Source of the DNA: CAZAGD01 sp049699975
GTDB taxonomy: Bacteria > Desulfobacterota > SM23-61
Assembly: GCA_049699975.1 (NCBI GenBank)
Contig: JBNAWB010000219.1
Coordinates: 1 to 5,551 of the forward strand
Direction: 5' to 3'
DNA length: 5,551 nucleotides
Shown: piece by piece, positions 1 through 5,497 of the stretch
Layout: every line of letters starts with the position of its first letter
Numbering within the stretch: the first letter of the stretch is position 1
Position numbers and translations under genes: made by a program
The notes under the pieces: generated by a model
Seen by the model: only the letters and a program-made list of their open reading frames with translations
Told to the model about the DNA's origin: nothing
The model's database searches: none

Positions 1-752
1 GGCCGGCAGCAGCCGTACAATTCGGTCCTTCAATTCTCTGGATAACCTTGGTTTCCGTATGGTTGCAGATTATTTTTAATCAGGAATGCGCCCGCTATGT
101 CATGTACTGCGGCGAGACAGCTTTTTCCGGATTCATGCGTACAACTCCTGGCCCACGCTTTTGGGGGTGGGCATATGCTATAATGGGAGCCTTACAAGTT
201 GGTTGGCCTGGATGGGCAGCAGCTTCCGCTGCGGCCATATTTGCCTCTTTTGCTGGGCATATCCCTGGAGCACCTGATAAAGGAGCAGTGCTCGCTTGGG
301 GATATGTTAGTTTTGCCAGCGTGGTATTAGTCTTATTATTTGGCGGGATTGTAGAACGAGGTCTGGAGAAAGTTTCTACGGCCATTGTACTCTGGATTGT
401 TGTTTTTCTTTTAATTTTCAACATCGCTTTTGTCCCAGCGGGGACATGGGGGCGGGTGTTCCTCGGCTTTTTTGAATTTGGCGTAATTCCCAAAGGCGCA
501 GACTGGCTTCTCTTAGGCGCTTTTGCTGCTTATTCTGGTGCTGGGGGAATAGGGAATATTTTTACGGCAAGCTGGATGCGTGATAAAGGATTTGGCATGG
601 GTAGCATTGTGGGGGCCATTCCCAGTGCGGTAAAAGGAAAGGAGATCGCCCTTTCCAAGATTGGAAGCATCTTTGACCCCACTAAAGAACATAATATGCG
701 CGCTTGGAAGGAGTGGTGGAAATACCTCTGGGTGGATCAAGGTGTAATTTAG
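1..752 (+). pseudogene. Nramp-like divalent metal transporter, upstream part (5' end off window, ends at in-frame amber)
   Basis: The reading frame is open from base 3, so the gene starts left of the window; the TTG at 48 is not a credible start. The 249 visible codons look like the divergent Nramp-like permeases (COG1914 relatives) that import metal ions across the inner membrane. Recognisable parts are GPSILW early on, the NQECARYVMYCGE helix followed by GFMRTTPGP, several hydrophobic helices, and AYSGAGGIGN followed by WMRDKGFGMGS, which corresponds to the unwound TM6 region of the family. TM1, with its metal-binding segment, would lie just upstream. The frame ends at TAG 750-752, at the start of the next membrane helix, right after WWKYLWVDQGVI. 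The same frame then continues with matching sequence to 1304, so this is one gene broken by a single codon. The family call rests on remembered family sequence, and the exact ion is not predictable. A functional recoded gene or a sequencing error are the alternatives to a pseudogene. Confidence 0.72.
750..752 (+). other. in-frame amber (TAG) codon inside the transporter
   Basis: A single TAG interrupts an otherwise continuous frame from base 3 to 1304, between GVI and GIG at the beginning of a membrane helix. TAG also ends the prenyltransferase (3927-3929) and the acyltransferase (3933-3935) at family-typical lengths. A general reassignment of TAG to a sense codon is therefore unlikely in this genome. 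Confidence 0.9.
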
Positions 753-1304
753 GGAATAGGTTGTATTTTGGGGATGTATCTTTGTGTGTTAATTGCTGTG
801 GGTATTATCCCTGCGGGAACAAAAATTACTGGCTTAGCCGCTGGGGCCTATCAAGCGGAATATATGGCCAAATATTGGAAGCCCCTTTGGTTTTTAGCCC
901 TGTTCACTGGGTTCTGGATTCTTTGGGGGACCCAATTATCGGTGATGGATGGATATGTGCGTACAGTGACTGATATTATCTGGTCAAGTACAGAAAAGCC
1001 GCATAAATGGAGATATGGGCAGAGGACGGTATATTATTTATCATTGCTTGTTTTCGTCGCTTGGGGTTGTATCGCTATTAACTTGGCTGCGCCTATGATG
1101 CTTTTGATGATTGGAGCGAACATGGCCGGTTTTATATTCGTAGTCGGCTCGATTCATCTTTTAGTCTTGAACAATAAATATTTACCTAAACCTCTACGTC
1201 CACCTCTTTGGCGAAACATCATGCTGGTTATCACGGCTGTTTTCTTTGCCTTCTTCGTAATTGCTCTGGTGGGTAAGCAGACGGGCTGGTGGACGATTAG
1301 GTAA
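753..1304 (+). pseudogene. Nramp-like divalent metal transporter, downstream part after the amber codon
   Basis: This is the in-frame continuation of the transporter: 183 sense codons ending at TAA 1302-1304. It begins GIGCILGMYLCVLIAVG, which completes the helix cut by TAG 750-752. It then carries GLAAGAYQAEYMAKYW, a helix with FWILWGTQLSVMDGYVRTVTD (typical of the later Nramp helices), and three further hydrophobic helices before GKQTGWWTIR. No frameshift is needed, and hydrophobicity and codon use do not change across the amber. If translated separately it could start at TTG 768 or ATG 774, with purine-rich AGGGAATAGG at 751-760 as a possible weak ribosome site. A C-terminal half alone is unlikely to transport. 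Tryptophan (TGG to TAG, one transition) is the likeliest original residue at the break. The gene ends inside the terminator that it shares with the convergent VWA gene. Confidence 0.68.
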
Positions 1305-1335
1305 AAAAAGAGGGGGCTTCCGCCCCCTCTTTTTT
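1304..1335. terminator. bidirectional intrinsic terminator between convergent genes
   Basis: The stem is perfect: six A:T pairs plus the arm GAGGGGGC (1310-1317), a TTCC loop (1318-1321), and GCCCCCTC (1322-1329) followed by six T. On the + strand the G+C stem runs directly into T1330-1335. On the - strand it runs into the complement of A1303-1309, giving seven T. It can therefore end transcripts from both the transporter and the VWA gene. Its outer bases are part of both stop codons (TAA 1302-1304 on +, TAA 1336-1334 on -). Confidence 0.95.
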
Positions 1336-2665
1336 AAGTGGATATCCATTTGTGCTTTTGCGAAAGAAAATCGATTAAAAGATATTTTCCTAAATTATGT
1401 GGAGTGGTATAAAAAGCCCGGCCGCGATTCATTTTGGAAACCTGCCGCACGAATTGCAATAATTGCGCATCCTGCCCTAACATAAATATATTAATGCTAA
1501 TCCCGCAGGAGGCACACTTCTTGAATTCCGCCATGGTTTTGGCCAAGGTTTTAGGATGAGAGGGGAATTGAAAGAAAACCTTTCCTCCTTCCAAATGGGC
1601 CGTGGGTTCTCCATCTGAGACCATGATGATTTGTTTGTTCGAGGTATGTTCTCGATTAAGCAGAGTCTTGGCCAAGATAAGCCCCTCTTCCATATTAGTA
1701 TAAGGATTATCTAAATCCCAATTTAAGCAAGGGAGGTCTTTGCTCTTTAATGGGCGGGCGTAGGAAGAGAAACCGATCAAGTGCAAGCGATCATGAGGAA
1801 ATTGGGTCTGGATAAGGGTGTGAAAGGCCATGGCTACTTTTTTGGCGGCAAAGAATTTTTCATCCCGGGCCATGGAACCGCTCATATCTAACATTAAGGC
1901 AATGGCTGCCCGCGTGCGTTTTTCGGTCTGGTAAACCTCAAAATCTTCAGCTTGCAGGCTGAGCAACTGACCAGGCCTATTTGGGGGGCAATTTACTACT
2001 TCCCTCTTGAGGGCATTCATAAGCGTGCGGCTCAAATTCAGATGAAATGGATCGCCGAATCGATAGGGTCTGCTCTCTTCGAGGAAAATGGTTAACCCCT
2101 GCCCTTGGAATTTAGTCTCATGGCTGCCGGTAATATCTTTACGCAAGGAAGCAAATATGTCTTGGAGAGCTTTCTGGCCAATCTTACGCATCCCCTTGGG
2201 AGTGAGAACATATTTGGCTCCCAATTTTTCGATATACCCATTAACTTCTAAAAGGCGGGGGAGAGCTTTTAAGTTGCGCCATTGCTGGTAACTATGTTCG
2301 CCTAAGATTTGGCGAATCTCCTGTTCATTAATTTTTTCTAAATCGAGCCCCCACGAAGCGCGGCGAAATTCATGTTCCAATTTTTCCAGTCTTTTCAACT
2401 CTTCTCTGGCGTCCAGATTCCCTGCTGCTAATGATTCTTGGAGCTGTTGTTTCAACCGCCGGACTTCTTCTAAAAATTCTTGAATTCCTTTCAGACCGGG
2501 CGAGTTTTCTTGCTCTTTCCATCCCTGCTGTTTTAGTAAATCTAAGGATTTGCTTAAATCATTTTCGCGAAAGATAAAATCAGTAAGATGCTCTAAAACA
2601 TCATCCGCCTGAGGAGCTTCAGAAGAAATTGGCCTATTTTCGTAAAAGAAGCGGTAACCGATCAT
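1334..2665 (-). CDS. VWA-domain protein, short COG4867-like form
   Basis: This 443-residue soluble protein has a C-terminal von Willebrand factor A domain. The metal-ion-dependent adhesion site looks complete: D260-M-S262-G-S264, a candidate T323 in PYTN, and D351 in VSDGEPTAH. The surrounding signatures (SRPYRFGDPF near 198-206, DGEPTAHLEGG near 351-361, FMLGQDAQLLQFV near 394-406) match what I recall of COG4867, whose members usually work with a MoxR/magnesium-chelatase-type AAA+ ATPase. The N-terminus (MIGYRFFYENR) also fits that family's opening. Residues 62-105 are charged and helical, probably coiled coil. Residues 139-172 (LTPKGMRKIG) look like a small helical or winged-helix module. 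It is clearly shorter than the roughly 600-650-residue actinobacterial relatives, apparently lacking a middle linker. No upstream ATG is available, because an in-frame TAA precedes the start; the ribosome site is weak (GAG, 6 nt before ATG). No ATPase gene flanks it. The CxxC at 384-387 is of unknown meaning. Its role is unknown; a chaperone-like or metal-insertion function is only analogy. Confidence 0.85.
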   Translation of the reverse strand: MIGYRFFYENRPISSEAPQADDVLEHLTDFIFRENDLSKSLDLLKQQGWKEQENSPGLKGIQEFLEEVRRLKQQLQESLAAGNLDAREELKRLEKLEHEFRRASWGLDLEKINEQEIRQILGEHSYQQWRNLKALPRLLEVNGYIEKLGAKYVLTPKGMRKIGQKALQDIFASLRKDITGSHETKFQGQGLTIFLEESRPYRFGDPFHLNLSRTLMNALKREVVNCPPNRPGQLLSLQAEDFEVYQTEKRTRAAIALMLDMSGSMARDEKFFAAKKVAMAFHTLIQTQFPHDRLHLIGFSSYARPLKSKDLPCLNWDLDNPYTNMEEGLILAKTLLNREHTSNKQIIMVSDGEPTAHLEGGKVFFQFPSHPKTLAKTMAEFKKCASCGISINIFMLGQDAQLLQFVRQVSKMNRGRAFYTTPHNLGKYLLIDFLSQKHKWIST

Positions 2666-2726
2666 TTTATTCTCATAAAAATATTTTTACTTTAAATTAA
2701 CATATTTTGAGCGGAGGAAGCAATAA

Positions 2727-2794
2727 TTTTCTGTTCTTTTTCGTCTCGCTCATTTCCCATCCTCTTCCATTTCCTCTCTTATTTGCCATCTTTT
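2727..2794. repeat. degenerate polypyrimidine/purine tract
   Basis: The + strand is almost entirely C and T for about 68 bases. Read on the - strand it is a run of loosely repeated short units: GATGGCAAAT (2790-2781), GAGGAAATGGA (2776-2766) and GAGGATGGGAAATGAG (2764-2749). The shared core is ATGG or AAATG in a GA-rich setting. It looks like a decayed short-period repeat and not a coding sequence. Any function is unknown. Confidence 0.45.
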
Positions 2795-2805
2795 GAGATT
2801 CGTAG

Positions 2806-2852
2806 GGCAAGCCTTTATGGCTTGCCGGATACGGCAAGGGCCAAGCCCTTGC
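2806..2852. repeat. tandem REP-like palindromes (two adjacent hairpins)
   Basis: The first palindrome is GGCAAGCC (2806-2813), loop TTTAT, GGCTTGCC (2819-2826). The second is GCAAGGGC (2834-2841), loop CAA, GCCCTTGC (2845-2852). Each has a perfect 8-bp stem. A competing stem is possible between CTTGCC (2821-2826) and GGCAAG (2833-2838), which pairs parts of both. There is no T run after either hairpin, so they are poor intrinsic terminators. Position between divergent genes, paired arrangement and the related arms (GGCAAG in both) resemble REP/BIME-type dispersed intergenic palindromes. Whether copies exist elsewhere in the genome cannot be seen here. Confidence 0.6.
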
Positions 2853-2877
2853 TCTATTACCCTTACTTTGCTCTTTT

Positions 2878-2896
2878 TTCCACTTCGTAGGTGGAA
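2878..2896. repeat. third small hairpin
   Basis: TTCCAC (2878-2883), loop TTCGTAG, GTGGAA (2891-2896) form a perfect 6-bp stem. The octamer TTCGTAGG at 2884-2891 also occurs at 2799-2806, directly before the first palindrome of the tandem pair, so the hairpin array is bracketed by a short direct repeat. No T run follows on either strand. Confidence 0.4.
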
Positions 2897-2947
2897 TAAG
2901 GACTTCATGCCCCAAGAAAAGATACAATAAGTCAGAGTAGTTTTATA

Positions 2948-2975
2948 TTGACGGAAAAAAATAAATCAATATAAT
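2948..2975 (+). promoter_or_regulatory. sigma70-type promoter for the prenyltransferase gene
   Basis: The -35 box TTGACG (2948-2953, 5 of 6 consensus bases) and the -10 box TATAAT (2970-2975, perfect) are separated by 16 bp in AT-rich DNA. Transcription would begin near 2981-2983, leaving a leader of about 24 nt before ATG 3006. This is the best promoter-like match I noticed in the window. Confidence 0.75.
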
Positions 2976-2985
2976 TTTTATTGAT
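2965..2985. promoter_or_regulatory. inverted repeat over the -10 box and start site, candidate operator
   Basis: ATCAATA (2965-2971) and TATTGAT (2979-2985) are perfect inverted arms with a 7-nt centre. The left arm overlaps the -10 box and the right arm covers the expected start point. A third TATTGA copy (2946-2951) overlaps the -35 box. The placement suits a repressor site, but the region is AT-rich and chance is possible. No regulator gene is nearby. Confidence 0.35.
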
Positions 2986-2986
2986 A

Positions 2987-2994
2987 AAAGGAGG
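2987..2994 (+). promoter_or_regulatory. ribosome binding site of the prenyltransferase
   Basis: AAAGGAGG is a near-complete Shine-Dalgarno sequence, 11 nt before ATG 3006. It supports that start and suggests efficient translation. The spacing is slightly long. Confidence 0.8.
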
Positions 2995-3005
2995 ATTACG
3001 GAGAA

Positions 3006-3929
3006 ATGAGCAAGAGAATAAATTCTTTAAAAATTTGGCTTGGCGAAGTTCGGGCTCCTTTTTTTACGGCCTCTTTTGTGCCCGTGATCTTGGGAGGCGT
3101 TTTAGCTTGGTACGAAACCCGTATATTTGATATTCTCTATTTTTTATTAACCTTAGCAGGCGTATTGGCCCTGCATATTGCCACCAATACATTAAACGAC
3201 TATTTTGATTACCAAAGCGGGAACGACATAATAAATAAAGAGGCCAATAGACCTTTTGATGGAGGAGCTCCCTATTTAGTCCAAGGGCTTTTAAGACCAG
3301 AGGCTGTTTATCGATTTGGATTAACCTTTCTATTTATAGGAATAGCGATCGGCTTATTCTTAACGGCTATGAGGGGATGGTTGGTTTTACCCCTGGGGCT
3401 GATAGGTGTTGTTACTTCTTATTTTTATGTGGAACCAAGAGTAAAGCTGGCCGCCCGAGGAGTAGGAGAGATATTGACTGGTCTTTGTTTTGGTCCGTTA
3501 GTGGTCATGGGCACTTATTATGTGCTCACCCAGCAAGTTAGTGGGACAGCTTTCATAGCTGGAATTCCGGTGGGTATATTGATCGCTAATGTTCTTTATA
3601 TCAATCAATTTCCTGATAAAGAAGCCGACCAAGCAGTGGGCAAAAACCACTGGGTAGTGAGATGGGGAAAGAAAAAAGCGGCTAAAGTGTTTGTGGTGTT
3701 AGTAGCCGCGGTTTATATTTCCGTTGTTTTGGGTGTAATTTTTAAAATATTGCCATTTTTTTCTCTGATAGCTTTGTTTACCATACCCATTAATTTTAAG
3801 GGAGCATTATTGGCTTTGCGCAATTTTGATAGCTCACCGCGCTTAAGGCCAGCTCAGGCTTTAACCATTTTATCCCATCTAACTACTGGGCTCTTGCTGA
3901 GTCTTTCTTTTTATCTGGCGGACTTATAG
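3006..3929 (+). CDS. UbiA-superfamily prenyltransferase, MenA-like
   Basis: This 307-residue integral membrane protein has about nine hydrophobic helices. UbiA enzymes join a polyprenyl diphosphate to an aromatic or other acceptor in the inner membrane, using two Asp-rich Mg2+-binding motifs. Both are present: N64-D65-Y-F-D68 with D74 shortly after, and N200-Q-F-P-D204-K-E-A-D208 followed by AVGK. DGGAPYLVQGLL at 85-96 and VVRWGKKKA at 217-225 also match MenA-type enzymes. Its length is normal for the family and both ends look intact. The start is fixed by the strong ribosome site at 2987-2994, and the gene has its own promoter. It stands alone, divergent from the VWA gene and convergent with the acyltransferase, whose coding region ends only 3 bp away. 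No other menaquinone or ubiquinone genes are in view, so the acceptor (dihydroxynaphthoate or something else) is undetermined and no gene symbol is given. Confidence 0.92.
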   Translation: MSKRINSLKIWLGEVRAPFFTASFVPVILGGVLAWYETRIFDILYFLLTLAGVLALHIATNTLNDYFDYQSGNDIINKEANRPFDGGAPYLVQGLLRPEAVYRFGLTFLFIGIAIGLFLTAMRGWLVLPLGLIGVVTSYFYVEPRVKLAARGVGEILTGLCFGPLVVMGTYYVLTQQVSGTAFIAGIPVGILIANVLYINQFPDKEADQAVGKNHWVVRWGKKKAAKVFVVLVAAVYISVVLGVIFKILPFFSLIALFTIPINFKGALLALRNFDSSPRLRPAQALTILSHLTTGLLLSLSFYLADL

Positions 3930-3932
3930 ACT

Positions 3933-4622
3933 CTATTTCCCCGGCTTTGCGGGACGCTGGAAAAAGCAATCGGCTTGGGCAGTAATCTGCAGCAAACGTT
4001 CCTGGAGAAGAATTCTTTTCCTTTCTAATTCTTCTTTATCCGCATTGATGGGAACGAGAATGGGTTCTCCCCAAATATAAATAACCTGACCGAAGGGGAG
4101 GGGGAGAATAAAATTATCCCAACTCTTAAATACCTTTTTCCGAGATGCACCATAAGTAACGGGAAGAATCGGTGCTCCCGTCTGCCGGGCAAGTTCGATC
4201 ACTCCGGGTTGGACGATATATTTGGGTCCTTGTGGTCCATCGGGGGTTATGGCCAAGTTACCCCCTGAGTTATAATAGCGGATCATGCCGCGCAAGGCCG
4301 CAAGTCCACCTCGGGTAGTGGAGCCGCGGACAGAGTCAATATGGAAGCGTTTAACGGCCTGGGCAATGAATTCTCCATCTCGGTGTTGACTGATCATCAT
4401 ACCTACTTTTCCTTGGTGCGGAAGAAAAGGCATCATGAGCAGGCGCTGATGCCAAAAAGCGATTATAATATTTTCCTTCTGGTCCCAGAATTTTTGCGCG
4501 TATTCAGCGCCCAGGACCTTTTTGCGGATCGTTAAAGATAAAAGGCGCAGAATCCAGACATAGACTCTGGGGACAATCAAGAGGAGAATTTTATCTTTCC
4601 AGGACCATTGTTCGGCGGGCAT
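3933..4622 (-). CDS. DUF374 lysophospholipid acyltransferase-family protein
   Basis: This 229-residue protein belongs to the COG2121/DUF374 branch of the LPLAT acyltransferases, thought to transfer acyl chains to lysophospholipids or lipid A-like acceptors at the inner membrane. Residues about 11-31 are hydrophobic and probably anchor the N-terminus. Conserved blocks in order are FWHQRLLMMPF (56-66, with H58), SQHRDGE (78-84), RGSTTRGGLAALR (99-111), TPDGPQGP (126-133), LARQTGAPILPVTY (144-157) and SWDNFILPLPFG (167-178). The length is normal for the family. ATG 4622 is the earliest usable start, because an in-frame TAA lies two codons upstream. The nearest GGAG is 18 nt before it, so initiation looks weak or coupled to the upstream gene. 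It follows the PIG-L deacetylase gene by 40 bp on the same strand and is probably cotranscribed with it. Stop TAG is followed three codons later by TAA. No terminator is visible after it. Confidence 0.92.
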   Translation of the reverse strand: MPAEQWSWKDKILLLIVPRVYVWILRLLSLTIRKKVLGAEYAQKFWDQKENIIIAFWHQRLLMMPFLPHQGKVGMMISQHRDGEFIAQAVKRFHIDSVRGSTTRGGLAALRGMIRYYNSGGNLAITPDGPQGPKYIVQPGVIELARQTGAPILPVTYGASRKKVFKSWDNFILPLPFGQVIYIWGEPILVPINADKEELERKRILLQERLLQITAQADCFFQRPAKPGK

Positions 4623-4662
4623 TTGAAATTAGATTTGTATCTCCGGCGTTATGAGATGATCG

Positions 4663-5418
4663 TTAAAGTTTAGAGTTCTTTATTAATTTTTTTAACCTTT
4701 CTCTTTGGTCGTGAAAAATTTGCAGGCGCCGGAAGCGCTCCGCATAGGGAAGATTCTTTTCTCTACCCCAAGCCCCAAACCAAGTATGGACAAATTTTTC
4801 CATTATTTTAGGGTCTTTAATCTGGCTGCGGTGGCAGCGCAGAGCTTTGATCTTCAAAGGTAGAGTGGAAGTGATATCTACCCAAATGTTTGGTTCAGCA
4901 GTAGCGAAAAAATAAATTTCTGCTACGGCATGGGGGGCTAACCCTTCTCTAAAGTGAGCGGGAAAAAAATTAGGGTTTAAAGCAGCGGGGTAGGCGGCAT
5001 CAAAGGCAAGTTCACCTACCACCCGATGGTCGGCATGGAAAATATATTGGTTGTCAAAGTGGCGGTTGGCCGGGTCGTGGGTAAACATTATCTGCGGACG
5101 CCATTCCCGAATGGCCCGCACTAATTCTCCCCGGAATTCAAGGGAATATATTAGTTCTCCGTCAGGTTTACGCAGAAAAATTACTTCCTTGACGCCGATT
5201 ATTTTAGCAGCGGCCTGCTGTTCTTTTTCCCTTATTAAAGCCAATTTTGAACAGGAGAGATTTGGGTCATTTGAACCCTTTTCGCCACTGGTACAAATAA
5301 CATAGGCAATCTCGGCACCTTCTTTCGCTAATTTAGCTAAGGTTCCAGCGCAGCCAAAATCCACATCATCCGGGTGAGCGCTTATGACTAAAATACGTTT
5401 ATTTTTCTTTTTGAGCAA
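4663..5418 (-). CDS. PIG-L/LmbE-family deacetylase
   Basis: This zinc-dependent N-deacetylase-like protein acts on amide-linked acyl groups, typically N-acetylglucosaminyl conjugates. With the start chosen here it is 251 residues and opens directly into KRILVISAHPDDVDFGCAGT. From family knowledge, H15 and D18 plus H131 would bind Zn, D17 would be the catalytic base, and H128 would sit in the HxDH motif (HADH 128-131). Family-typical segments follow: RKPDGEL (83-89), FDAAYPAALNP (139-149), WVDIT (179-183) and KALRCHRSQ (191-199). The usual Glu of HPDDxE is Asp here, a variant I believe occurs in real members. A longer frame reaches GTG 5514, but TTG 5418 is preferred. It has GGAG 6 nt upstream, it gives a family-typical length, and a promoter lies inside the extra 32 codons. 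The exact substrate is unknown; pairing with the acyltransferase suggests envelope glycolipid. Confidence 0.9.
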   Translation of the reverse strand: MLKKKNKRILVISAHPDDVDFGCAGTLAKLAKEGAEIAYVICTSGEKGSNDPNLSCSKLALIREKEQQAAAKIIGVKEVIFLRKPDGELIYSLEFRGELVRAIREWRPQIMFTHDPANRHFDNQYIFHADHRVVGELAFDAAYPAALNPNFFPAHFREGLAPHAVAEIYFFATAEPNIWVDITSTLPLKIKALRCHRSQIKDPKIMEKFVHTWFGAWGREKNLPYAERFRRLQIFHDQRERLKKLIKNSKL

Positions 5419-5424
5419 CTTAAA

Positions 5425-5428
5425 CTCC
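5425..5428 (-). promoter_or_regulatory. ribosome binding site deciding the PIG-L start
   Basis: GGAG lies 6 nt before TTG 5418 on the - strand, an ideal spacing. The longer GTG start at 5514 has no comparable site, so this is the main support for the shorter protein. Confidence 0.6.
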
Positions 5429-5457
5429 AAATTAGTGCTGATCAAAGCTTTTTTAAA

Positions 5458-5487
5458 AATATAAAATGACTTTCTGGAAAGTGTCAA
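5458..5487 (-). promoter_or_regulatory. sigma70-type promoter for the PIG-L/acyltransferase unit
   Basis: On the - strand, TTGACA (5487-5482, perfect -35) and TATATT (5463-5458, 5 of 6 for -10) are 18 bp apart. Transcription would begin near 5451, about 33 nt before TTG 5418. It would drive the deacetylase and, by readthrough across a 40-bp gap without a terminator, the acyltransferase. Confidence 0.65.
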
Positions 5488-5497
5488 TGGAATTCCA
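5469..5497. promoter_or_regulatory. two palindromes around the -35 box, candidate operators
   Basis: ACTTTC-TG-GAAAGT (5469-5482) is a perfect 6-2-6 dyad lying in the promoter spacer and touching the -35 box. TGGAATTCCA (5488-5497) is a perfect 10-bp palindrome directly upstream of the -35. Both contain TGGAA. Dyads at these positions are where repressors commonly bind, but no regulator gene is visible and the sites match no operator I can name. Confidence 0.35.

Larger units (their letters stand above)
2666..3005. other. divergent intergenic region, 340 bp, no credible gene
   Basis: This region separates the VWA gene (leftward) from the prenyltransferase gene (rightward). From left to right it holds an AT-rich leader for the VWA gene, a polypyrimidine tract (2727-2794), three small perfect hairpins (2806-2826, 2834-2852, 2878-2896), and the prenyltransferase promoter and ribosome binding site. 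A 76-codon open frame on the - strand (2927-2697) crosses the hairpins and the tract. It has a biased Lys/Arg/Pro composition, and I judge it non-coding. I could not find a convincing promoter for the VWA gene. Confidence 0.75.

Noticed and set aside
95..493. 132-codon - strand open frame opposite the transporter
   Set aside because: It is a shadow of the transporter's + strand codons, with no family-like features.
750..752. Genome-wide reassignment of TAG to a sense codon
   Set aside because: TAG ends the prenyltransferase and the acyltransferase at normal family lengths; reading through the former would add 33 residues that look like antisense of the neighbour.
2695..2723. TTGCTT-17-TTAATT on the - strand as the VWA gene promoter
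   Set aside because: Only 3 of 6 consensus bases match in each box, and the AT-rich leader offers many equally poor alternatives.
2799..2891. TTCGTAGG direct repeats as target-site duplications of a tiny mobile element
   Set aside because: The enclosed sequence has no terminal inverted repeats, and an 8-bp repeat within about 100 bp can easily arise by chance.
2697..2927. 76-codon open frame on the - strand in the divergent intergenic region
   Set aside because: It crosses three palindromes and a GA-rich degenerate tract, has a biased Lys/Arg/Pro composition, shows no recognisable domain and has no clear ribosome site.
3939..3953. Small hairpin (CCCG, loop, CGGG) as a terminator between the convergent prenyltransferase and acyltransferase
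   Set aside because: The stem is only 4 bp, and no T run follows on either strand.
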